The position numbers and the translations under genes were made by a program. From assembly GCA_947459215.1 (NCBI GenBank), contig CANHCQ010000007.1, positions 1 to 64,000 of the forward strand: a stretch of DNA of 64,000 bases, given 5' to 3'. Shown piece after piece: positions 16,346 through 24,458 of the stretch (its first letter is position 1; every line of letters starts with the position of its first letter). The stretch comes from Phycisphaerales bacterium (lineage in GTDB: Bacteria > Planctomycetota > Phycisphaerae > Phycisphaerales > UBA1924). The notes beneath the pieces were generated by a model that saw only the letters and a program-made list of their open reading frames with translations, was not told the DNA's origin and did not search any database.

Positions 16346-16372
16346 GCCGCGCTGTTTGCCGTTGATTTCCGG

Positions 16373-16400
16373 ACCCCGGCGGAGCATCGCCGGGGTTTTT
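16373..16400 (+). terminator. Terminator after the PEP-CTERM gene
   Basis: Stem ACCCCGGCG / CGCCGGGGT (16373-16381 and 16388-16396) with a six-base loop, followed by a run of T, 28 bases after the stop. Confidence 0.92.
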
Positions 16401-16458
16401 CATTGGGAATGCGGCCTTGGGCTGGCTCAGGCATTCGTGTTGGGTATGGTTGTTGAAG

Positions 16459-16483
16459 GGAACTGCCCAGCGTCGGCGGCGTC
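16459..16483 (+). promoter_or_regulatory. Candidate ECF-type promoter of the sigma factor gene
   Basis: GGAAC (16459-16463), a 16-base spacer, then CGTC (16480-16483): the -35/-10 pattern used by many ECF sigma factors, 110 bases before the sigma gene. It would let the sigma factor drive its own operon. Inferred from pattern only. Confidence 0.4.
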
Positions 16484-16593
16484 AGAAGGCGAGGAATCTC
16501 GCAACCGCGCGACGGGGTTTCGGTAGACTCTTCGCCGGTTGAGCGTGGGACAGTCCTGGGGTCACTCCCCGGGCCATCCAGAGGACAGCAACC

Positions 16594-17244
16594 TTGCAGA
16601 AGCTCGAAGAGCTCCAACTGGTCCGGCGTGCCTCGCGCGGCGATCTTGCCGCGGCCGAGTTGTTGCTGCGCCGGCATCAGGGCGGCGTCCACGCGTACAT
16701 CTACCGGATGTGCGGCAAATGGGACGTCGCGGAAGACGTGACTCAGGAGGCCTTCGTCCGCGTGCTTTCGAGCCTGAAGAACTTCGACGAGACCTACCGC
16801 TTCTCGACGTGGCTGTTCACGATCGCACGGCGGGTGTGGCTCAACATGTGCGAGAAGAAGAAGCCCGCGAGCGCCGGTGACTCCAGCGACTCGTGGGGTG
16901 CTCGCCGCGATGCGCTCGAAGGAACCATGAGTCGCGACGGCGAGCAGCGCACGATGGCCCGGGATGCCATTCAGCATGGGCTGCTTCTGCTCTCTGAAGA
17001 GCAGCGCGAAGCGGTCGTGCTCTTCCACCAGCTTGAGTGGCCGATTCGACTCATCGCCGAGCACATGGGTCTGCCCGAGGGGACCGTGAAGAGCCATCTG
17101 CACCGCGGTCGAATGCGGCTGCGGGAAGAGCTTGTTCGCGGTGTGGGCGAGGTCGTCGCGATTGAGCAGCGTCCGGGATCGGTGCCGATGTTTGCGAAGC
17201 GATCGCTGACGATGGCGCCGCGTACAGGGGAGGGTGGCCGATGA
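16594..17244 (+). CDS. ECF-family RNA polymerase sigma factor
   Basis: A 216-residue sigma-70-family regulator with region 2 (residues about 25-90, including WDVAEDVTQEAFVRVLSSL and FSTWLFTIARRVWLN) and region 4 (about 125-185, with LPEGTVKSHLHRGRMRLREEL as the -35-binding helix-turn-helix). No region 3 is present, which defines the ECF group. The start is TTG at 16594 with GAGGA upstream. Its last codons overlap the next gene by four bases (ATGA), a probable membrane anti-sigma factor. Confidence 0.93.
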   Translation: MQKLEELQLVRRASRGDLAAAELLLRRHQGGVHAYIYRMCGKWDVAEDVTQEAFVRVLSSLKNFDETYRFSTWLFTIARRVWLNMCEKKKPASAGDSSDSWGARRDALEGTMSRDGEQRTMARDAIQHGLLLLSEEQREAVVLFHQLEWPIRLIAEHMGLPEGTVKSHLHRGRMRLREELVRGVGEVVAIEQRPGSVPMFAKRSLTMAPRTGEGGR

Positions 17245-18086
17245 ACCTGCCGCCTCGCAACTCCGCGTACCTTCGTCTGTGCCGCGAGGAACCGTCGCAC
17301 CGCGACGAGGGGCGTCAGCTGATGCACGCCGTGCTTGACGGCGAGATCGATGAGCACTCGCCGCGTTTGCAGGAGCTGCTGCATCTCGACCCTGTGCTGC
17401 GAGCGGAGTTCGCGGAACTGCGTGCGCTGGAGTCTTCGTTTGCTTCGCCGCTGAGCACGCCGGATGTGTCGGAGCGTGTGCTTGCCAGGCTGCAGGGTCA
17501 GCGGGACGTGCAGGATCGCCGCATTTCGCCGTTCTTCGGCGGCCTCGCGGCGTCGGTGGCGATTGGTTCGCTGATCGCCTGGGTCGCGCTCAATCGCTCC
17601 GGGGACGCAGCCTCGAATCCGACGACGACTCTTGCAACCGTTGTGACGCAGGCCATTCCAGTCGGCGCGCCGTCGATTTCCAGCGAGGAGCGGATTGTCG
17701 AGGACGCTCGCCGCGCGATTGCTCAGACGACGGGTCGCCCGATTGGACGTGAGTCATGGCGGCCCACGACCGCTCCCGTTATCGATCTTGCGGGCGAGTT
17801 GGACTCGCGGGTTCGCCAGGCGGTGCGTGAACAGCCGGCACCGAGCCCAGTGATCAGCAGCGGAGGCGACGTCGCCATCACCCGCGCGGGCTTGGCCTTT
17901 GTGAATCCTGGACCGACGCGGACGCCGGTGGCAAAGCTGGCGAACGACCCGATGCTCGGGCAGGTCGCGGCGGGTTCTGATTGGCAGCCCACGGCGACAC
18001 GGCGCCGCGATAACGTGCGGTTTATGGTTTCGGGGTGGTATGACAACGACGGCAACTACGTGCCTGTCGGCAACGCCAAACGCTAG
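17241..18086 (+). CDS. Probable membrane-bound anti-sigma factor
   Basis: A 281-residue protein overlapping the sigma gene by four bases. It has an acidic cytoplasmic N-terminal domain (HRDEGRQLMHAVLDGEIDEHSP, as in anti-sigma domains), one transmembrane helix (about residues 94-113) and a long, low-complexity extracytoplasmic part ending in an ordered RFMVSGWYDNDGNYVPVGN. No zinc HxxxCxxC motif is present. The role is inferred from gene order and topology; the signal it senses is unknown. Confidence 0.75.
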   Translation: MNLPPRNSAYLRLCREEPSHRDEGRQLMHAVLDGEIDEHSPRLQELLHLDPVLRAEFAELRALESSFASPLSTPDVSERVLARLQGQRDVQDRRISPFFGGLAASVAIGSLIAWVALNRSGDAASNPTTTLATVVTQAIPVGAPSISSEERIVEDARRAIAQTTGRPIGRESWRPTTAPVIDLAGELDSRVRQAVREQPAPSPVISSGGDVAITRAGLAFVNPGPTRTPVAKLANDPMLGQVAAGSDWQPTATRRRDNVRFMVSGWYDNDGNYVPVGNAKR

Positions 18087-18153
18087 CGGACGCTTGGGCA
18101 CGCAGTTCCGCGCCCCGCCGCGGTGACGGCACGTGTGCCCGTACGCTCTCGTC

Positions 18154-18645
18154 ATGCTCGCAATTGGTCAAGTCGCGCCCGAGTTTTCGCTCGTCGATGA
18201 AACCGGCGCGACTGTCGGGCTGCGGTCGCTGCTGGCGAACGGCCCCGTCGTGCTGTATTTCTATCCGGCGGACTTCACACCGGTGTGCACGGCTCAGGCG
18301 TGCATGTTCCGCGATTGGACGCAGGAGCTTGCGGCGGCGGGCGTGCGGGTCGTGGGCATCAGCCCGCAGGGCACATCGTCCAAGCAGAAGTTCAAGGACA
18401 AGCACACGCTGGGCTTCACGCTGCTGGCCGACCCGGAAAAGAAGGTCATTCGTGCCTACGGAGCGGCGTTCCTGCTCGGGCTGTTCACGCGTCGCGTGAC
18501 GTACCTAATCGAGCCGTCGGCGAGCGGCGGGGTCGTCGCCGATCGCGTGGTGGCGGATCTGAGCGTCGGGCCGCACCGGGCGTTTGTGGAGCGGGTGGTG
18601 GGGAGGGCAGTGGGGCAGGGGGGCAGGGGGGCAGTGGGGCAGTAA
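18154..18645 (+). CDS. Peroxiredoxin, BCP/AhpC-TSA family
   Basis: Thiol peroxidase that reduces hydrogen peroxide and organic peroxides. The thioredoxin fold begins IGQVAPEFSLVDETG; the active site YPADFTPVCTAQACMFRD holds the peroxidatic Cys (PVC) and, five residues on, a second Cys as in atypical two-Cys BCP proteins. The ATG at 18154 starts at the domain edge. The last 15 residues (VGRAVGQGGRGAVGQ) are encoded by a G-rich repeat and are probably not functional. Confidence 0.93.
   Translation: MLAIGQVAPEFSLVDETGATVGLRSLLANGPVVLYFYPADFTPVCTAQACMFRDWTQELAAAGVRVVGISPQGTSSKQKFKDKHTLGFTLLADPEKKVIRAYGAAFLLGLFTRRVTYLIEPSASGGVVADRVVADLSVGPHRAFVERVVGRAVGQGGRGAVGQ
18608..18642 (+). repeat. G-rich GCAGTGGGGCAG repeat, copy 1
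   Basis: An array of CAGTGGGGCAGGGGGGCAG units that forms the 3' end of the peroxiredoxin gene. A very similar sequence lies at 39789-39827 before the 3-methyladenine glycosylase gene. The two copies suggest a small dispersed repeat. Confidence 0.6.
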
Positions 18646-18700
18646 GGGCGTGCGGTCGCGGGCTGTCGGTCCTTCACGGCCGTGCGCGACCGGACGATGC

Positions 18701-19387
18701 TTACTTCGTCGCGATCGAATCGCGCAGAGCGATGACTCTGTCGCCCGCGATCGGGTAGACGCGGGTGTCGGGCGTTGGGTCGATGGTGACGCCGGAGAAC
18801 AGGCCGCTGAACGCGGGGAACAGGAAAAGCCGCGGCGTGACGAGAAACGCCGGGACGCGGACGCTCTCGCGTGCGGTGGCGAGGCGGACCATCGGGTGGA
18901 TGTGGCCGCTGCAGGCGAGGAGCTCGGCGTTCGTCGCGTCGGCGGGATCGTGCACAAATTCGAACGGCGGTTCGCAGACGTGTGGCTCGCGGACGATCAG
19001 GTTCCACGCTTCGGCGACGTGGTCGAGCTTGCGGTCGTGGTTGCCCGGAATGACTTCGAGCCGCAGGTCCGCGTGCCGTGCCCGCCAGGCGGCGACGTGT
19101 GTGACCATTGCGTCGGTCAGGCCCGCGGGCGCGTGGAGCAAGTCGCCGAGGACGAGCAGACGCGCGGCGTTGGTCGCTTGCAGGAGTGCGGTGAGTCGCT
19201 GGAGCGGTTCGTCGAGGCTCGCGATTTGTGCGGCGTCGGAGATCGGCACGCCGCCGGCGCGCCAGGCTTGCTGGCGACCCAGGTGCAGGTCAGCGACGAG
19301 GAGTGTGGAAGGCTCGTGCCAGAACGCGGCGCGTTGAGGATAGAGGGAGACCGCTTGATCGGCGATGGCGATGCGGAGCGCGTTCAT
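18701..19387 (-). CDS. pdeM: Ligase-associated metallophosphoesterase PdeM
   Basis: Calcineurin-like phosphoesterase of the bacterial Lhr/ligase DNA-repair group. Metal-binding motifs are visible: LVADLHLGRQQAWR (D-x-H), LVLGDLLHAP (GD), VIPGNHDRKL (GNHD) and SGHIHPMV (GHxH). The 228-residue size fits the family. Its ATG overlaps the stop of the helicase gene by four bases, so the two are co-translated. The ATP-dependent DNA ligase and exonuclease that often accompany them are not in the window. Confidence 0.9.
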   Translation of the reverse strand: MNALRIAIADQAVSLYPQRAAFWHEPSTLLVADLHLGRQQAWRAGGVPISDAAQIASLDEPLQRLTALLQATNAARLLVLGDLLHAPAGLTDAMVTHVAAWRARHADLRLEVIPGNHDRKLDHVAEAWNLIVREPHVCEPPFEFVHDPADATNAELLACSGHIHPMVRLATARESVRVPAFLVTPRLFLFPAFSGLFSGVTIDPTPDTRVYPIAGDRVIALRDSIATK

Positions 19388-22350
19388 GGGCGGCTCCGGG
19401 TTTCATGGGGTGGTTTGGGTGTTTGGCGCCGGGGCATGGAAGACCCCGCCCCCGTTGCGCGGACGGCGTCGCGTTCCCACTCTTGTTGCATGCGCTCGAT
19501 GCGGTCGGCGAGCGACTCGCTGGACATCTGGCCGGCGACGCGTTCGACGATCAGCGGAAGCGAGAGCGGTGTCGGCTGCGTCGTGCGCATCAGTCGCAGG
19601 CGCGACGCGGACAGCCGCTGCATCGACCGGGCGAGGCGAGTCTGTTCGAAGTGGCGCTCCATCACCTCGCGGTCGGCCTGATGCAGCAAGAGATTGCCGG
19701 GGTCGAACTCGCGGAGCACGTCGTAGAGCAGGCCGGTGTTGATTTGGACCTGTCGCCCGGTCTTGCGAGCGCCGGGATAGGTCTGGGAGATCAGGCCAGC
19801 GACGCGGGCGATCTCGCGGAACTGCACCTTGGCGAGTTCGGCGAGGTTCACCGAGCACGCGGCGTCTTCGAGCAAACGCTGCGTGTCGAAGAGGTCGGAC
19901 GTGAAGACACCCTCGAGCTCGATCGGTGTGGGCGAGAGCAGTTCGAAGCCGTAGTCATTGGCGGAGATCGTGAACGTGGAAGGGCGTCCCTGCGAGATGC
20001 GGAACGCGACGATGGAGGCGAGCCCGGCGTTGACCAGGCGGCCGTCGAACGGATACACGAAGACGTGATGCCCGTCGCGGGTCTCGCAGGCCTCAACGAG
20101 CAGTTCGTCGGCACGCGGGATGATGGAGAGGCGCTGCTGGGCCTCGATCATCTCGCGAGCGTGGAGGAGTTCGTTGGACGCGGTGGATGCGGTGGCGTTC
20201 ACGGCAACTTCCAGCGTCTCTCGCACCGATCGCGCGAGCGACTCGGAGATTGGCAGCTTCGTTCCCGCCCAGCGCGGCGTGTTGTTGGTCTTCCCGCCCG
20301 CGGGCCGGACGTAGGCGACGCCGTCGCGGACGCCGACGAACGCCAGCGAGCGGCCCGCATACGCGAACTTCTGCCCGGGACGGAGCAGGGTGATGAAGCC
20401 GTCCTCGATGCTGCCAATGCGCTTGCCGCCGGTAAAGCGGATCTCGAGCGTGGGCTGGGCGACGATGGTGCCGATGTTGAGCTTGTGCAGCAGGCCGAGG
20501 CGTTTGTCACCGACACGAGCGCGGCCGCTGTCGAGCGCGACCTTGTGGTAGTGCGGGTAGGCCTTAAGCGCGTCCCCGCCGCGGGAGACGAGGTCGAGGG
20601 CCCAGTCGAACTCGTCGCGGCTGAGCGTCGCGTACGCCGTGGCGGTTCGGACGTGCTGGAACATCGCGCCCGGCTCGTACCCGCCGCCCATCGCGCAGGT
20701 GACGAGGTGCTGGGCGAGCACATCGAGCGGCTTGTGAAGGGGAACCCGCGGCTCGATGCGGGACTCGAGCATCGCCCGGCGGGCCGCATCGATCTCGATG
20801 AGCTCGAGCGTGTGTGTGGGCACGCAGAGGATCGAGCACGGGGCGCCGGGACGATGGGCCGCACGCCCGGCGCGCTGAATCAGCCGAGCGATGCCCTTCA
20901 CCGAGCCGATCTGGATCACCCGCTCAACGGGCGCGAAGTCCACGCCGAGATCGAGCGACGATGTGGCGACCACGATGCGGAGATCGCCCGATTTCAGGCC
21001 GCCTTCTACGGCCTCGCGATCGTCGCGATCGAGCGAGCCGTGGTGCAAGGCGAGGATCGGCTCCCACTCGGGCTTGGCGTGCAGAATCGCCTGATACCAC
21101 AGCTCCGCCTGCGAGCGCGTGTTGGTGAACACGAGCGTGGAAATCGCCGGATCGAGCGTCTCGACGACCCGCGGCAGCATGTGCATGCCGAGGTGTCCGG
21201 CCCAGGGCATGCGCGTGCCGGGAGCGGGCGTGAGCGTGTTGATGGTGATCTCGCGACGCATCTCGCCGCGGATGATGGTTGGTTCGGGGGCGGCCATGCC
21301 GACCGCGGCCCGCGCGGCCTGCTCGAGATTGGGCAGCGTGGCACTCAGCGTCCACGTGCGGGCTTTGGGCGCGAACTCGCGGAGTCGGGAGAGACAGAGT
21401 TCGACCTGCGTGCCGCGCTTACTGGTGAGCAGCTCGTGCCATTCGTCGACGATAATGGAAGAGAGCGACGCGAAGAGCGCGGGTGCGTTCTCGCGTGTGA
21501 GCAGGACGCACAGACTTTCGGGTGTTGTGATCAGGATCTCGGGCAAACGCTCACGCTGCTTGTCGCGGACGGACTGCGACGTGTCACCCGTGCGCGACTC
21601 GACCCGCAGCGGAAGATCCATCTCGTCGATCGGCGCACGCAGGGCCAACTCGATATCCCGCGACACCGCACGCAGCGGGGTGATGAAGAGGACGCGGAGC
21701 GACGTGGAAGTCGCCCCTGCATCCAACTCCCCCTCCCGGAGGGAGGGGGCCGGGGGGTGGGTTTTCTTTGTGTCATCTCCGTCTTGTGCGATTTCGGCGC
21801 CTGCGGAACCCACCCGCTGCCCCCTCCCTCGGGGAGGGGGAGAAGGCAAGGTGCTTCCCGCGCTCGCGATGGAATGCTGCGCGACCAGATGCTCGTCGAT
21901 CAACTCCGACAGCGGGCCGAGGTACGCGGCGTAGGTCTTGCCGGCGCCGGTTGGCACTTGGACGAGTCCCGATTCGCCGCGGCGGAATGCTTCCCACGCG
22001 CTGTGCTGGAAGTCCCAGGGAATCCAGCCCTTGGTCGCGAACCAGCGTTCGATCGCATGAAGGCCGTCGTTGGCGTCGTGCCACAGGGCGGAGTCGCCGC
22101 GCGGGGTGCTGCGACGCCGCGTGCGGCCGGGTCGTCCGGAGCCCGGTTCGCTCGCCGCGACCTCCACGGCGCGGAGACGCCGGAGCTGCCTCCCCAGACT
22201 TGCCTGCGAGGTCTTGGGGATCGGCGTCCCGTCCGGTCGAACTGATTGTGCCGGCGGCTCCATCACGCCCGCGTCTCTCCGCTTCGCTTCCGAGATTCCG
22301 CCATCGGCCGCATCCGCTCGGCGGCGGGCAACGATAGCGTTCCTGTCCAA
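19384..22350 (-). CDS. Lhr-type ligase-associated DEXH-box helicase
   Basis: ATP-driven 3'-5' single-strand DNA translocase and helicase of the Lhr-core group. Motifs: Walker A PTGAGKT (residues 133-139), LRVLFITPLRAVSRD, ITTPESLCVLL, DEWHEL (motif II), LSATLPN, and the second RecA domain with LVFTNTRSQAELW and RAGRAAHRPGAP, then the winged-helix and Lhr C-terminal domains. At 988 residues it is longer than usual (about 820-850): an Arg-rich N-terminal 90 residues, and an in-frame insertion at about 168-209 encoded by a palindromic repeat. The start may be further in, for example ATG at 22263. Confidence 0.93.
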   Translation of the reverse strand: MDRNAIVARRRADAADGGISEAKRRDAGVMEPPAQSVRPDGTPIPKTSQASLGRQLRRLRAVEVAASEPGSGRPGRTRRRSTPRGDSALWHDANDGLHAIERWFATKGWIPWDFQHSAWEAFRRGESGLVQVPTGAGKTYAAYLGPLSELIDEHLVAQHSIASAGSTLPSPPPRGRGQRVGSAGAEIAQDGDDTKKTHPPAPSLREGELDAGATSTSLRVLFITPLRAVSRDIELALRAPIDEMDLPLRVESRTGDTSQSVRDKQRERLPEILITTPESLCVLLTRENAPALFASLSSIIVDEWHELLTSKRGTQVELCLSRLREFAPKARTWTLSATLPNLEQAARAAVGMAAPEPTIIRGEMRREITINTLTPAPGTRMPWAGHLGMHMLPRVVETLDPAISTLVFTNTRSQAELWYQAILHAKPEWEPILALHHGSLDRDDREAVEGGLKSGDLRIVVATSSLDLGVDFAPVERVIQIGSVKGIARLIQRAGRAAHRPGAPCSILCVPTHTLELIEIDAARRAMLESRIEPRVPLHKPLDVLAQHLVTCAMGGGYEPGAMFQHVRTATAYATLSRDEFDWALDLVSRGGDALKAYPHYHKVALDSGRARVGDKRLGLLHKLNIGTIVAQPTLEIRFTGGKRIGSIEDGFITLLRPGQKFAYAGRSLAFVGVRDGVAYVRPAGGKTNNTPRWAGTKLPISESLARSVRETLEVAVNATASTASNELLHAREMIEAQQRLSIIPRADELLVEACETRDGHHVFVYPFDGRLVNAGLASIVAFRISQGRPSTFTISANDYGFELLSPTPIELEGVFTSDLFDTQRLLEDAACSVNLAELAKVQFREIARVAGLISQTYPGARKTGRQVQINTGLLYDVLREFDPGNLLLHQADREVMERHFEQTRLARSMQRLSASRLRLMRTTQPTPLSLPLIVERVAGQMSSESLADRIERMQQEWERDAVRATGAGSSMPRRQTPKPPHETRSRP
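21726..21842. repeat. 117-bp palindromic repeat unit inside the helicase gene
   Basis: Two copies of a 36- to 38-bp sequence (CTCCCCCTCCCGGAGGGAGG followed by GGGCCGGGGGGTGGGTT) lie in opposite orientation at 21726-21763 and 21807-21842, 43 bases apart. Each arm is itself partly palindromic. The unit is exactly 39 codons long and stays in frame. A single arm with near-identical sequence is found at 40490-40527. Confidence 0.85.
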
Positions 22351-22434
22351 ACGGACTCCGAGCGGATATTGAGAGCGGGAACGTCGCTGGGACCCGCTCG
22401 CTCAGGCTCGGGGCTCGTCAAGGCTTGATGCTGC

Positions 22435-22917
22435 ATGTCTCCGGAACTACTCATCCTCCTGCACTTCGCCGCCTCGGCGTACCTCGCTGGGTTGATCTGG
22501 GTCATCCAGATTGTGCACTATCCCATGCTCGCGGATCTCGATCCGCAGCGGGCGGCGTCGGCATGCGCTCGGCACGCGAACGCGATCACGCCGATCGTCG
22601 CACCCGCGATGCTCATCGAACTGGTCGCGGCGGCACTCATGCTGCCGCTCGTAGGAATCGTGCAGCCCGCTGCGAGCCTCGTGCCTTGGCTCTGGATCTC
22701 CTTCGCACTGGTGGTGGTGGTTTGGATCTCCACCTTCGCGGTGCAGGTGCCGCTGCACACGCGGCTGCAGAAGCAAGTGTCGGGCACGATTGACATCGCG
22801 GTCGTGCGGCTGCTGGTGCGCACAAACTGGGTTCGCACGGTCTGTTGGTCGGCTCGGGCATTGCTCGCGGGGTGGTTCGTGTGGGAGTTGATCCATCCGT
22901 CGGCATCGAGAGGATGA
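22435..22917 (+). CDS. Four-helix membrane protein next to photolyase
   Basis: Not named. A 160-residue integral membrane protein with four predicted transmembrane helices, the first with conserved-looking polar residues (WVIQIVHYPML), helix 2 with AMLIELVAAALMLPLVG, helix 3 WISFALVVVVWISTFAV followed by VPLHTRLQ. The His, Glu and Pro in helices 1 and 2 recall small heme or quinone membrane proteins, but this is only an impression. Its stop overlaps the photolyase ATG (ATGA), so the two are probably translated together. Confidence 0.8.
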   Translation: MSPELLILLHFAASAYLAGLIWVIQIVHYPMLADLDPQRAASACARHANAITPIVAPAMLIELVAAALMLPLVGIVQPAASLVPWLWISFALVVVVWISTFAVQVPLHTRLQKQVSGTIDIAVVRLLVRTNWVRTVCWSARALLAGWFVWELIHPSASRG

Positions 22918-24416
22918 GCATGGCGCAGGGTGTCCGCAGTCTGGTGTGGTTTCGTTCCGATCTTCGCGTGACGGACAACACGGCGTTGTTCGAGGCCTGC
23001 CGCCGCGCTGGCGGCGCGAGCGGAAAGGGCGTCGTCGCGGTCTTTCTGCTCTCGCCGGGCGAGTGGGCAACACACGACTTCGCGCCGATCAAGGTGGACT
23101 TCATCTTGCGATCGCTCGCCGTGCTGAGCGCTGACTTGGCGAAGCTGAACATCCCGCTGCTGATTGAGACCGCCAAGACGCCGAAGGAGATTCCCGGCGT
23201 CTTGGCTGCACTCGCGAAAAAGCACGCCTGCGACGAGTTGCACTTCAATAAGGAGTACGAGGTCAACGAGGCGAAGCGCGACGCCGCGGTGATCGATGCG
23301 TTCTCCGCAGCTCGCCTTAAGGCCCACGCCCACACCGATCAGATCTGCGTCGAGCCCGGCGAGATCCGCACCGGCGAGGGCCGGTTCTTCACGGTCTATT
23401 CGCCCTTCAAGCGAGCGTTCTTCAAACACTGGGACAAGATCGGTGGCTGCCCGACGCTCGCCAAGCCGTCGCGCCAGGCAGAGACCGGGATCGCTCCGTC
23501 GCCGGTTCCCGAGACGCACGCCGCGAGCGAGCCGAACGGAACCTCGGGTCGCGATCACTGGCGCACCCGATGGCCCGCTGGCGAGCACGAGGCGATGAAG
23601 CGCCTTCGGCAGTTCTGCGCCGATTCCATCGTGCCCTACAAGGACCGCCGCGACTTCCCCGGCACCGACGGCACCAGCATGCTGTCGCACCACCTCGCGG
23701 TTGGCACGATCTCGCCGCGGCAGTGCCTGGAAAAAGGTATCGAGGCGAACCTCGCCGCGAACAAGGGACTGAAGGGCAACCCGCTCGAGAACGGCTCACC
23801 CGGTCCGGTGCACTGGATCAGCGAGGTGCTGTGGCGTGAGTTCTACGTGCACGTCATGGTCGGATTCCCCCGGGTGTGCATGCACCGGGCGTTTCAGGTG
23901 AACACCGAGGCGATCGTGTGGAACGACGAGCCGAGGTGGCTTGAGGCGTGGAAGCAGGGCCGCACCGGCGTGCCGATCGTGGACGCGGGTATGCGGCAGC
24001 TGCTCCGCGACGGCTGGATGCACAACCGCGTCCGCATGATCGTCGCGATGTACTTCACGAAGGACTACTTCCTGAACTGGCGATTGGGTGAGAAGTGGTT
24101 CATGCAGAACCTGATCGACGGCTTCCTCGCCAGCAACAACGGCGGGTGGCAATGGTCGGCCAGCACCGGAACCGACGCCGCGCCGTACTTCCGTATCTTC
24201 AACACGTACAACCAGAGCGAGAAGTTTGATCCGGATGGAAAGTACATCCGCGAGTTCGTGCCCGAGCTGCGCGATGTGCAAGGACCGGCGATCCACGACC
24301 CCGAGCAGCTCCCCGGCCTGCTTCGCTCCCGGATCGACTATCCCAAACCCTTGGTGGACCGCGTGAAGGCACGCGAGAAGGCGATCGACGCGTTCCGGAA
24401 GCTGCGGCCGGTCTGA
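22914..24416 (+). CDS. phr: Deoxyribodipyrimidine photolyase (CPD class I)
   Basis: Uses light and FADH to split UV-made pyrimidine dimers. The 500-residue protein has the N-terminal antenna domain ([17 protein letters not shown]) and the C-terminal FAD domain with [46 protein letters not shown], and [20 protein letters not shown]-like (here [15 protein letters not shown]). These are class I CPD photolyase signatures. The ATG at 22914 overlaps the preceding stop by four bases; ATG at 22920 is also possible. Confidence 0.95.
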   Translation: [500 protein letters not shown]

Positions 24417-24458
24417 CCGACCATGCGAGCGTTCACGCGATCGGCCATACGATCAAAC

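Noticed and set aside
19228..22245. Plus-strand open frame of 1005 codons opposite the helicase
   Set aside because: It is antisense to a well-supported Lhr-type helicase and has a Gly/Arg/Asp/Glu-rich product with no motifs. Long antisense frames are expected at this GC content.
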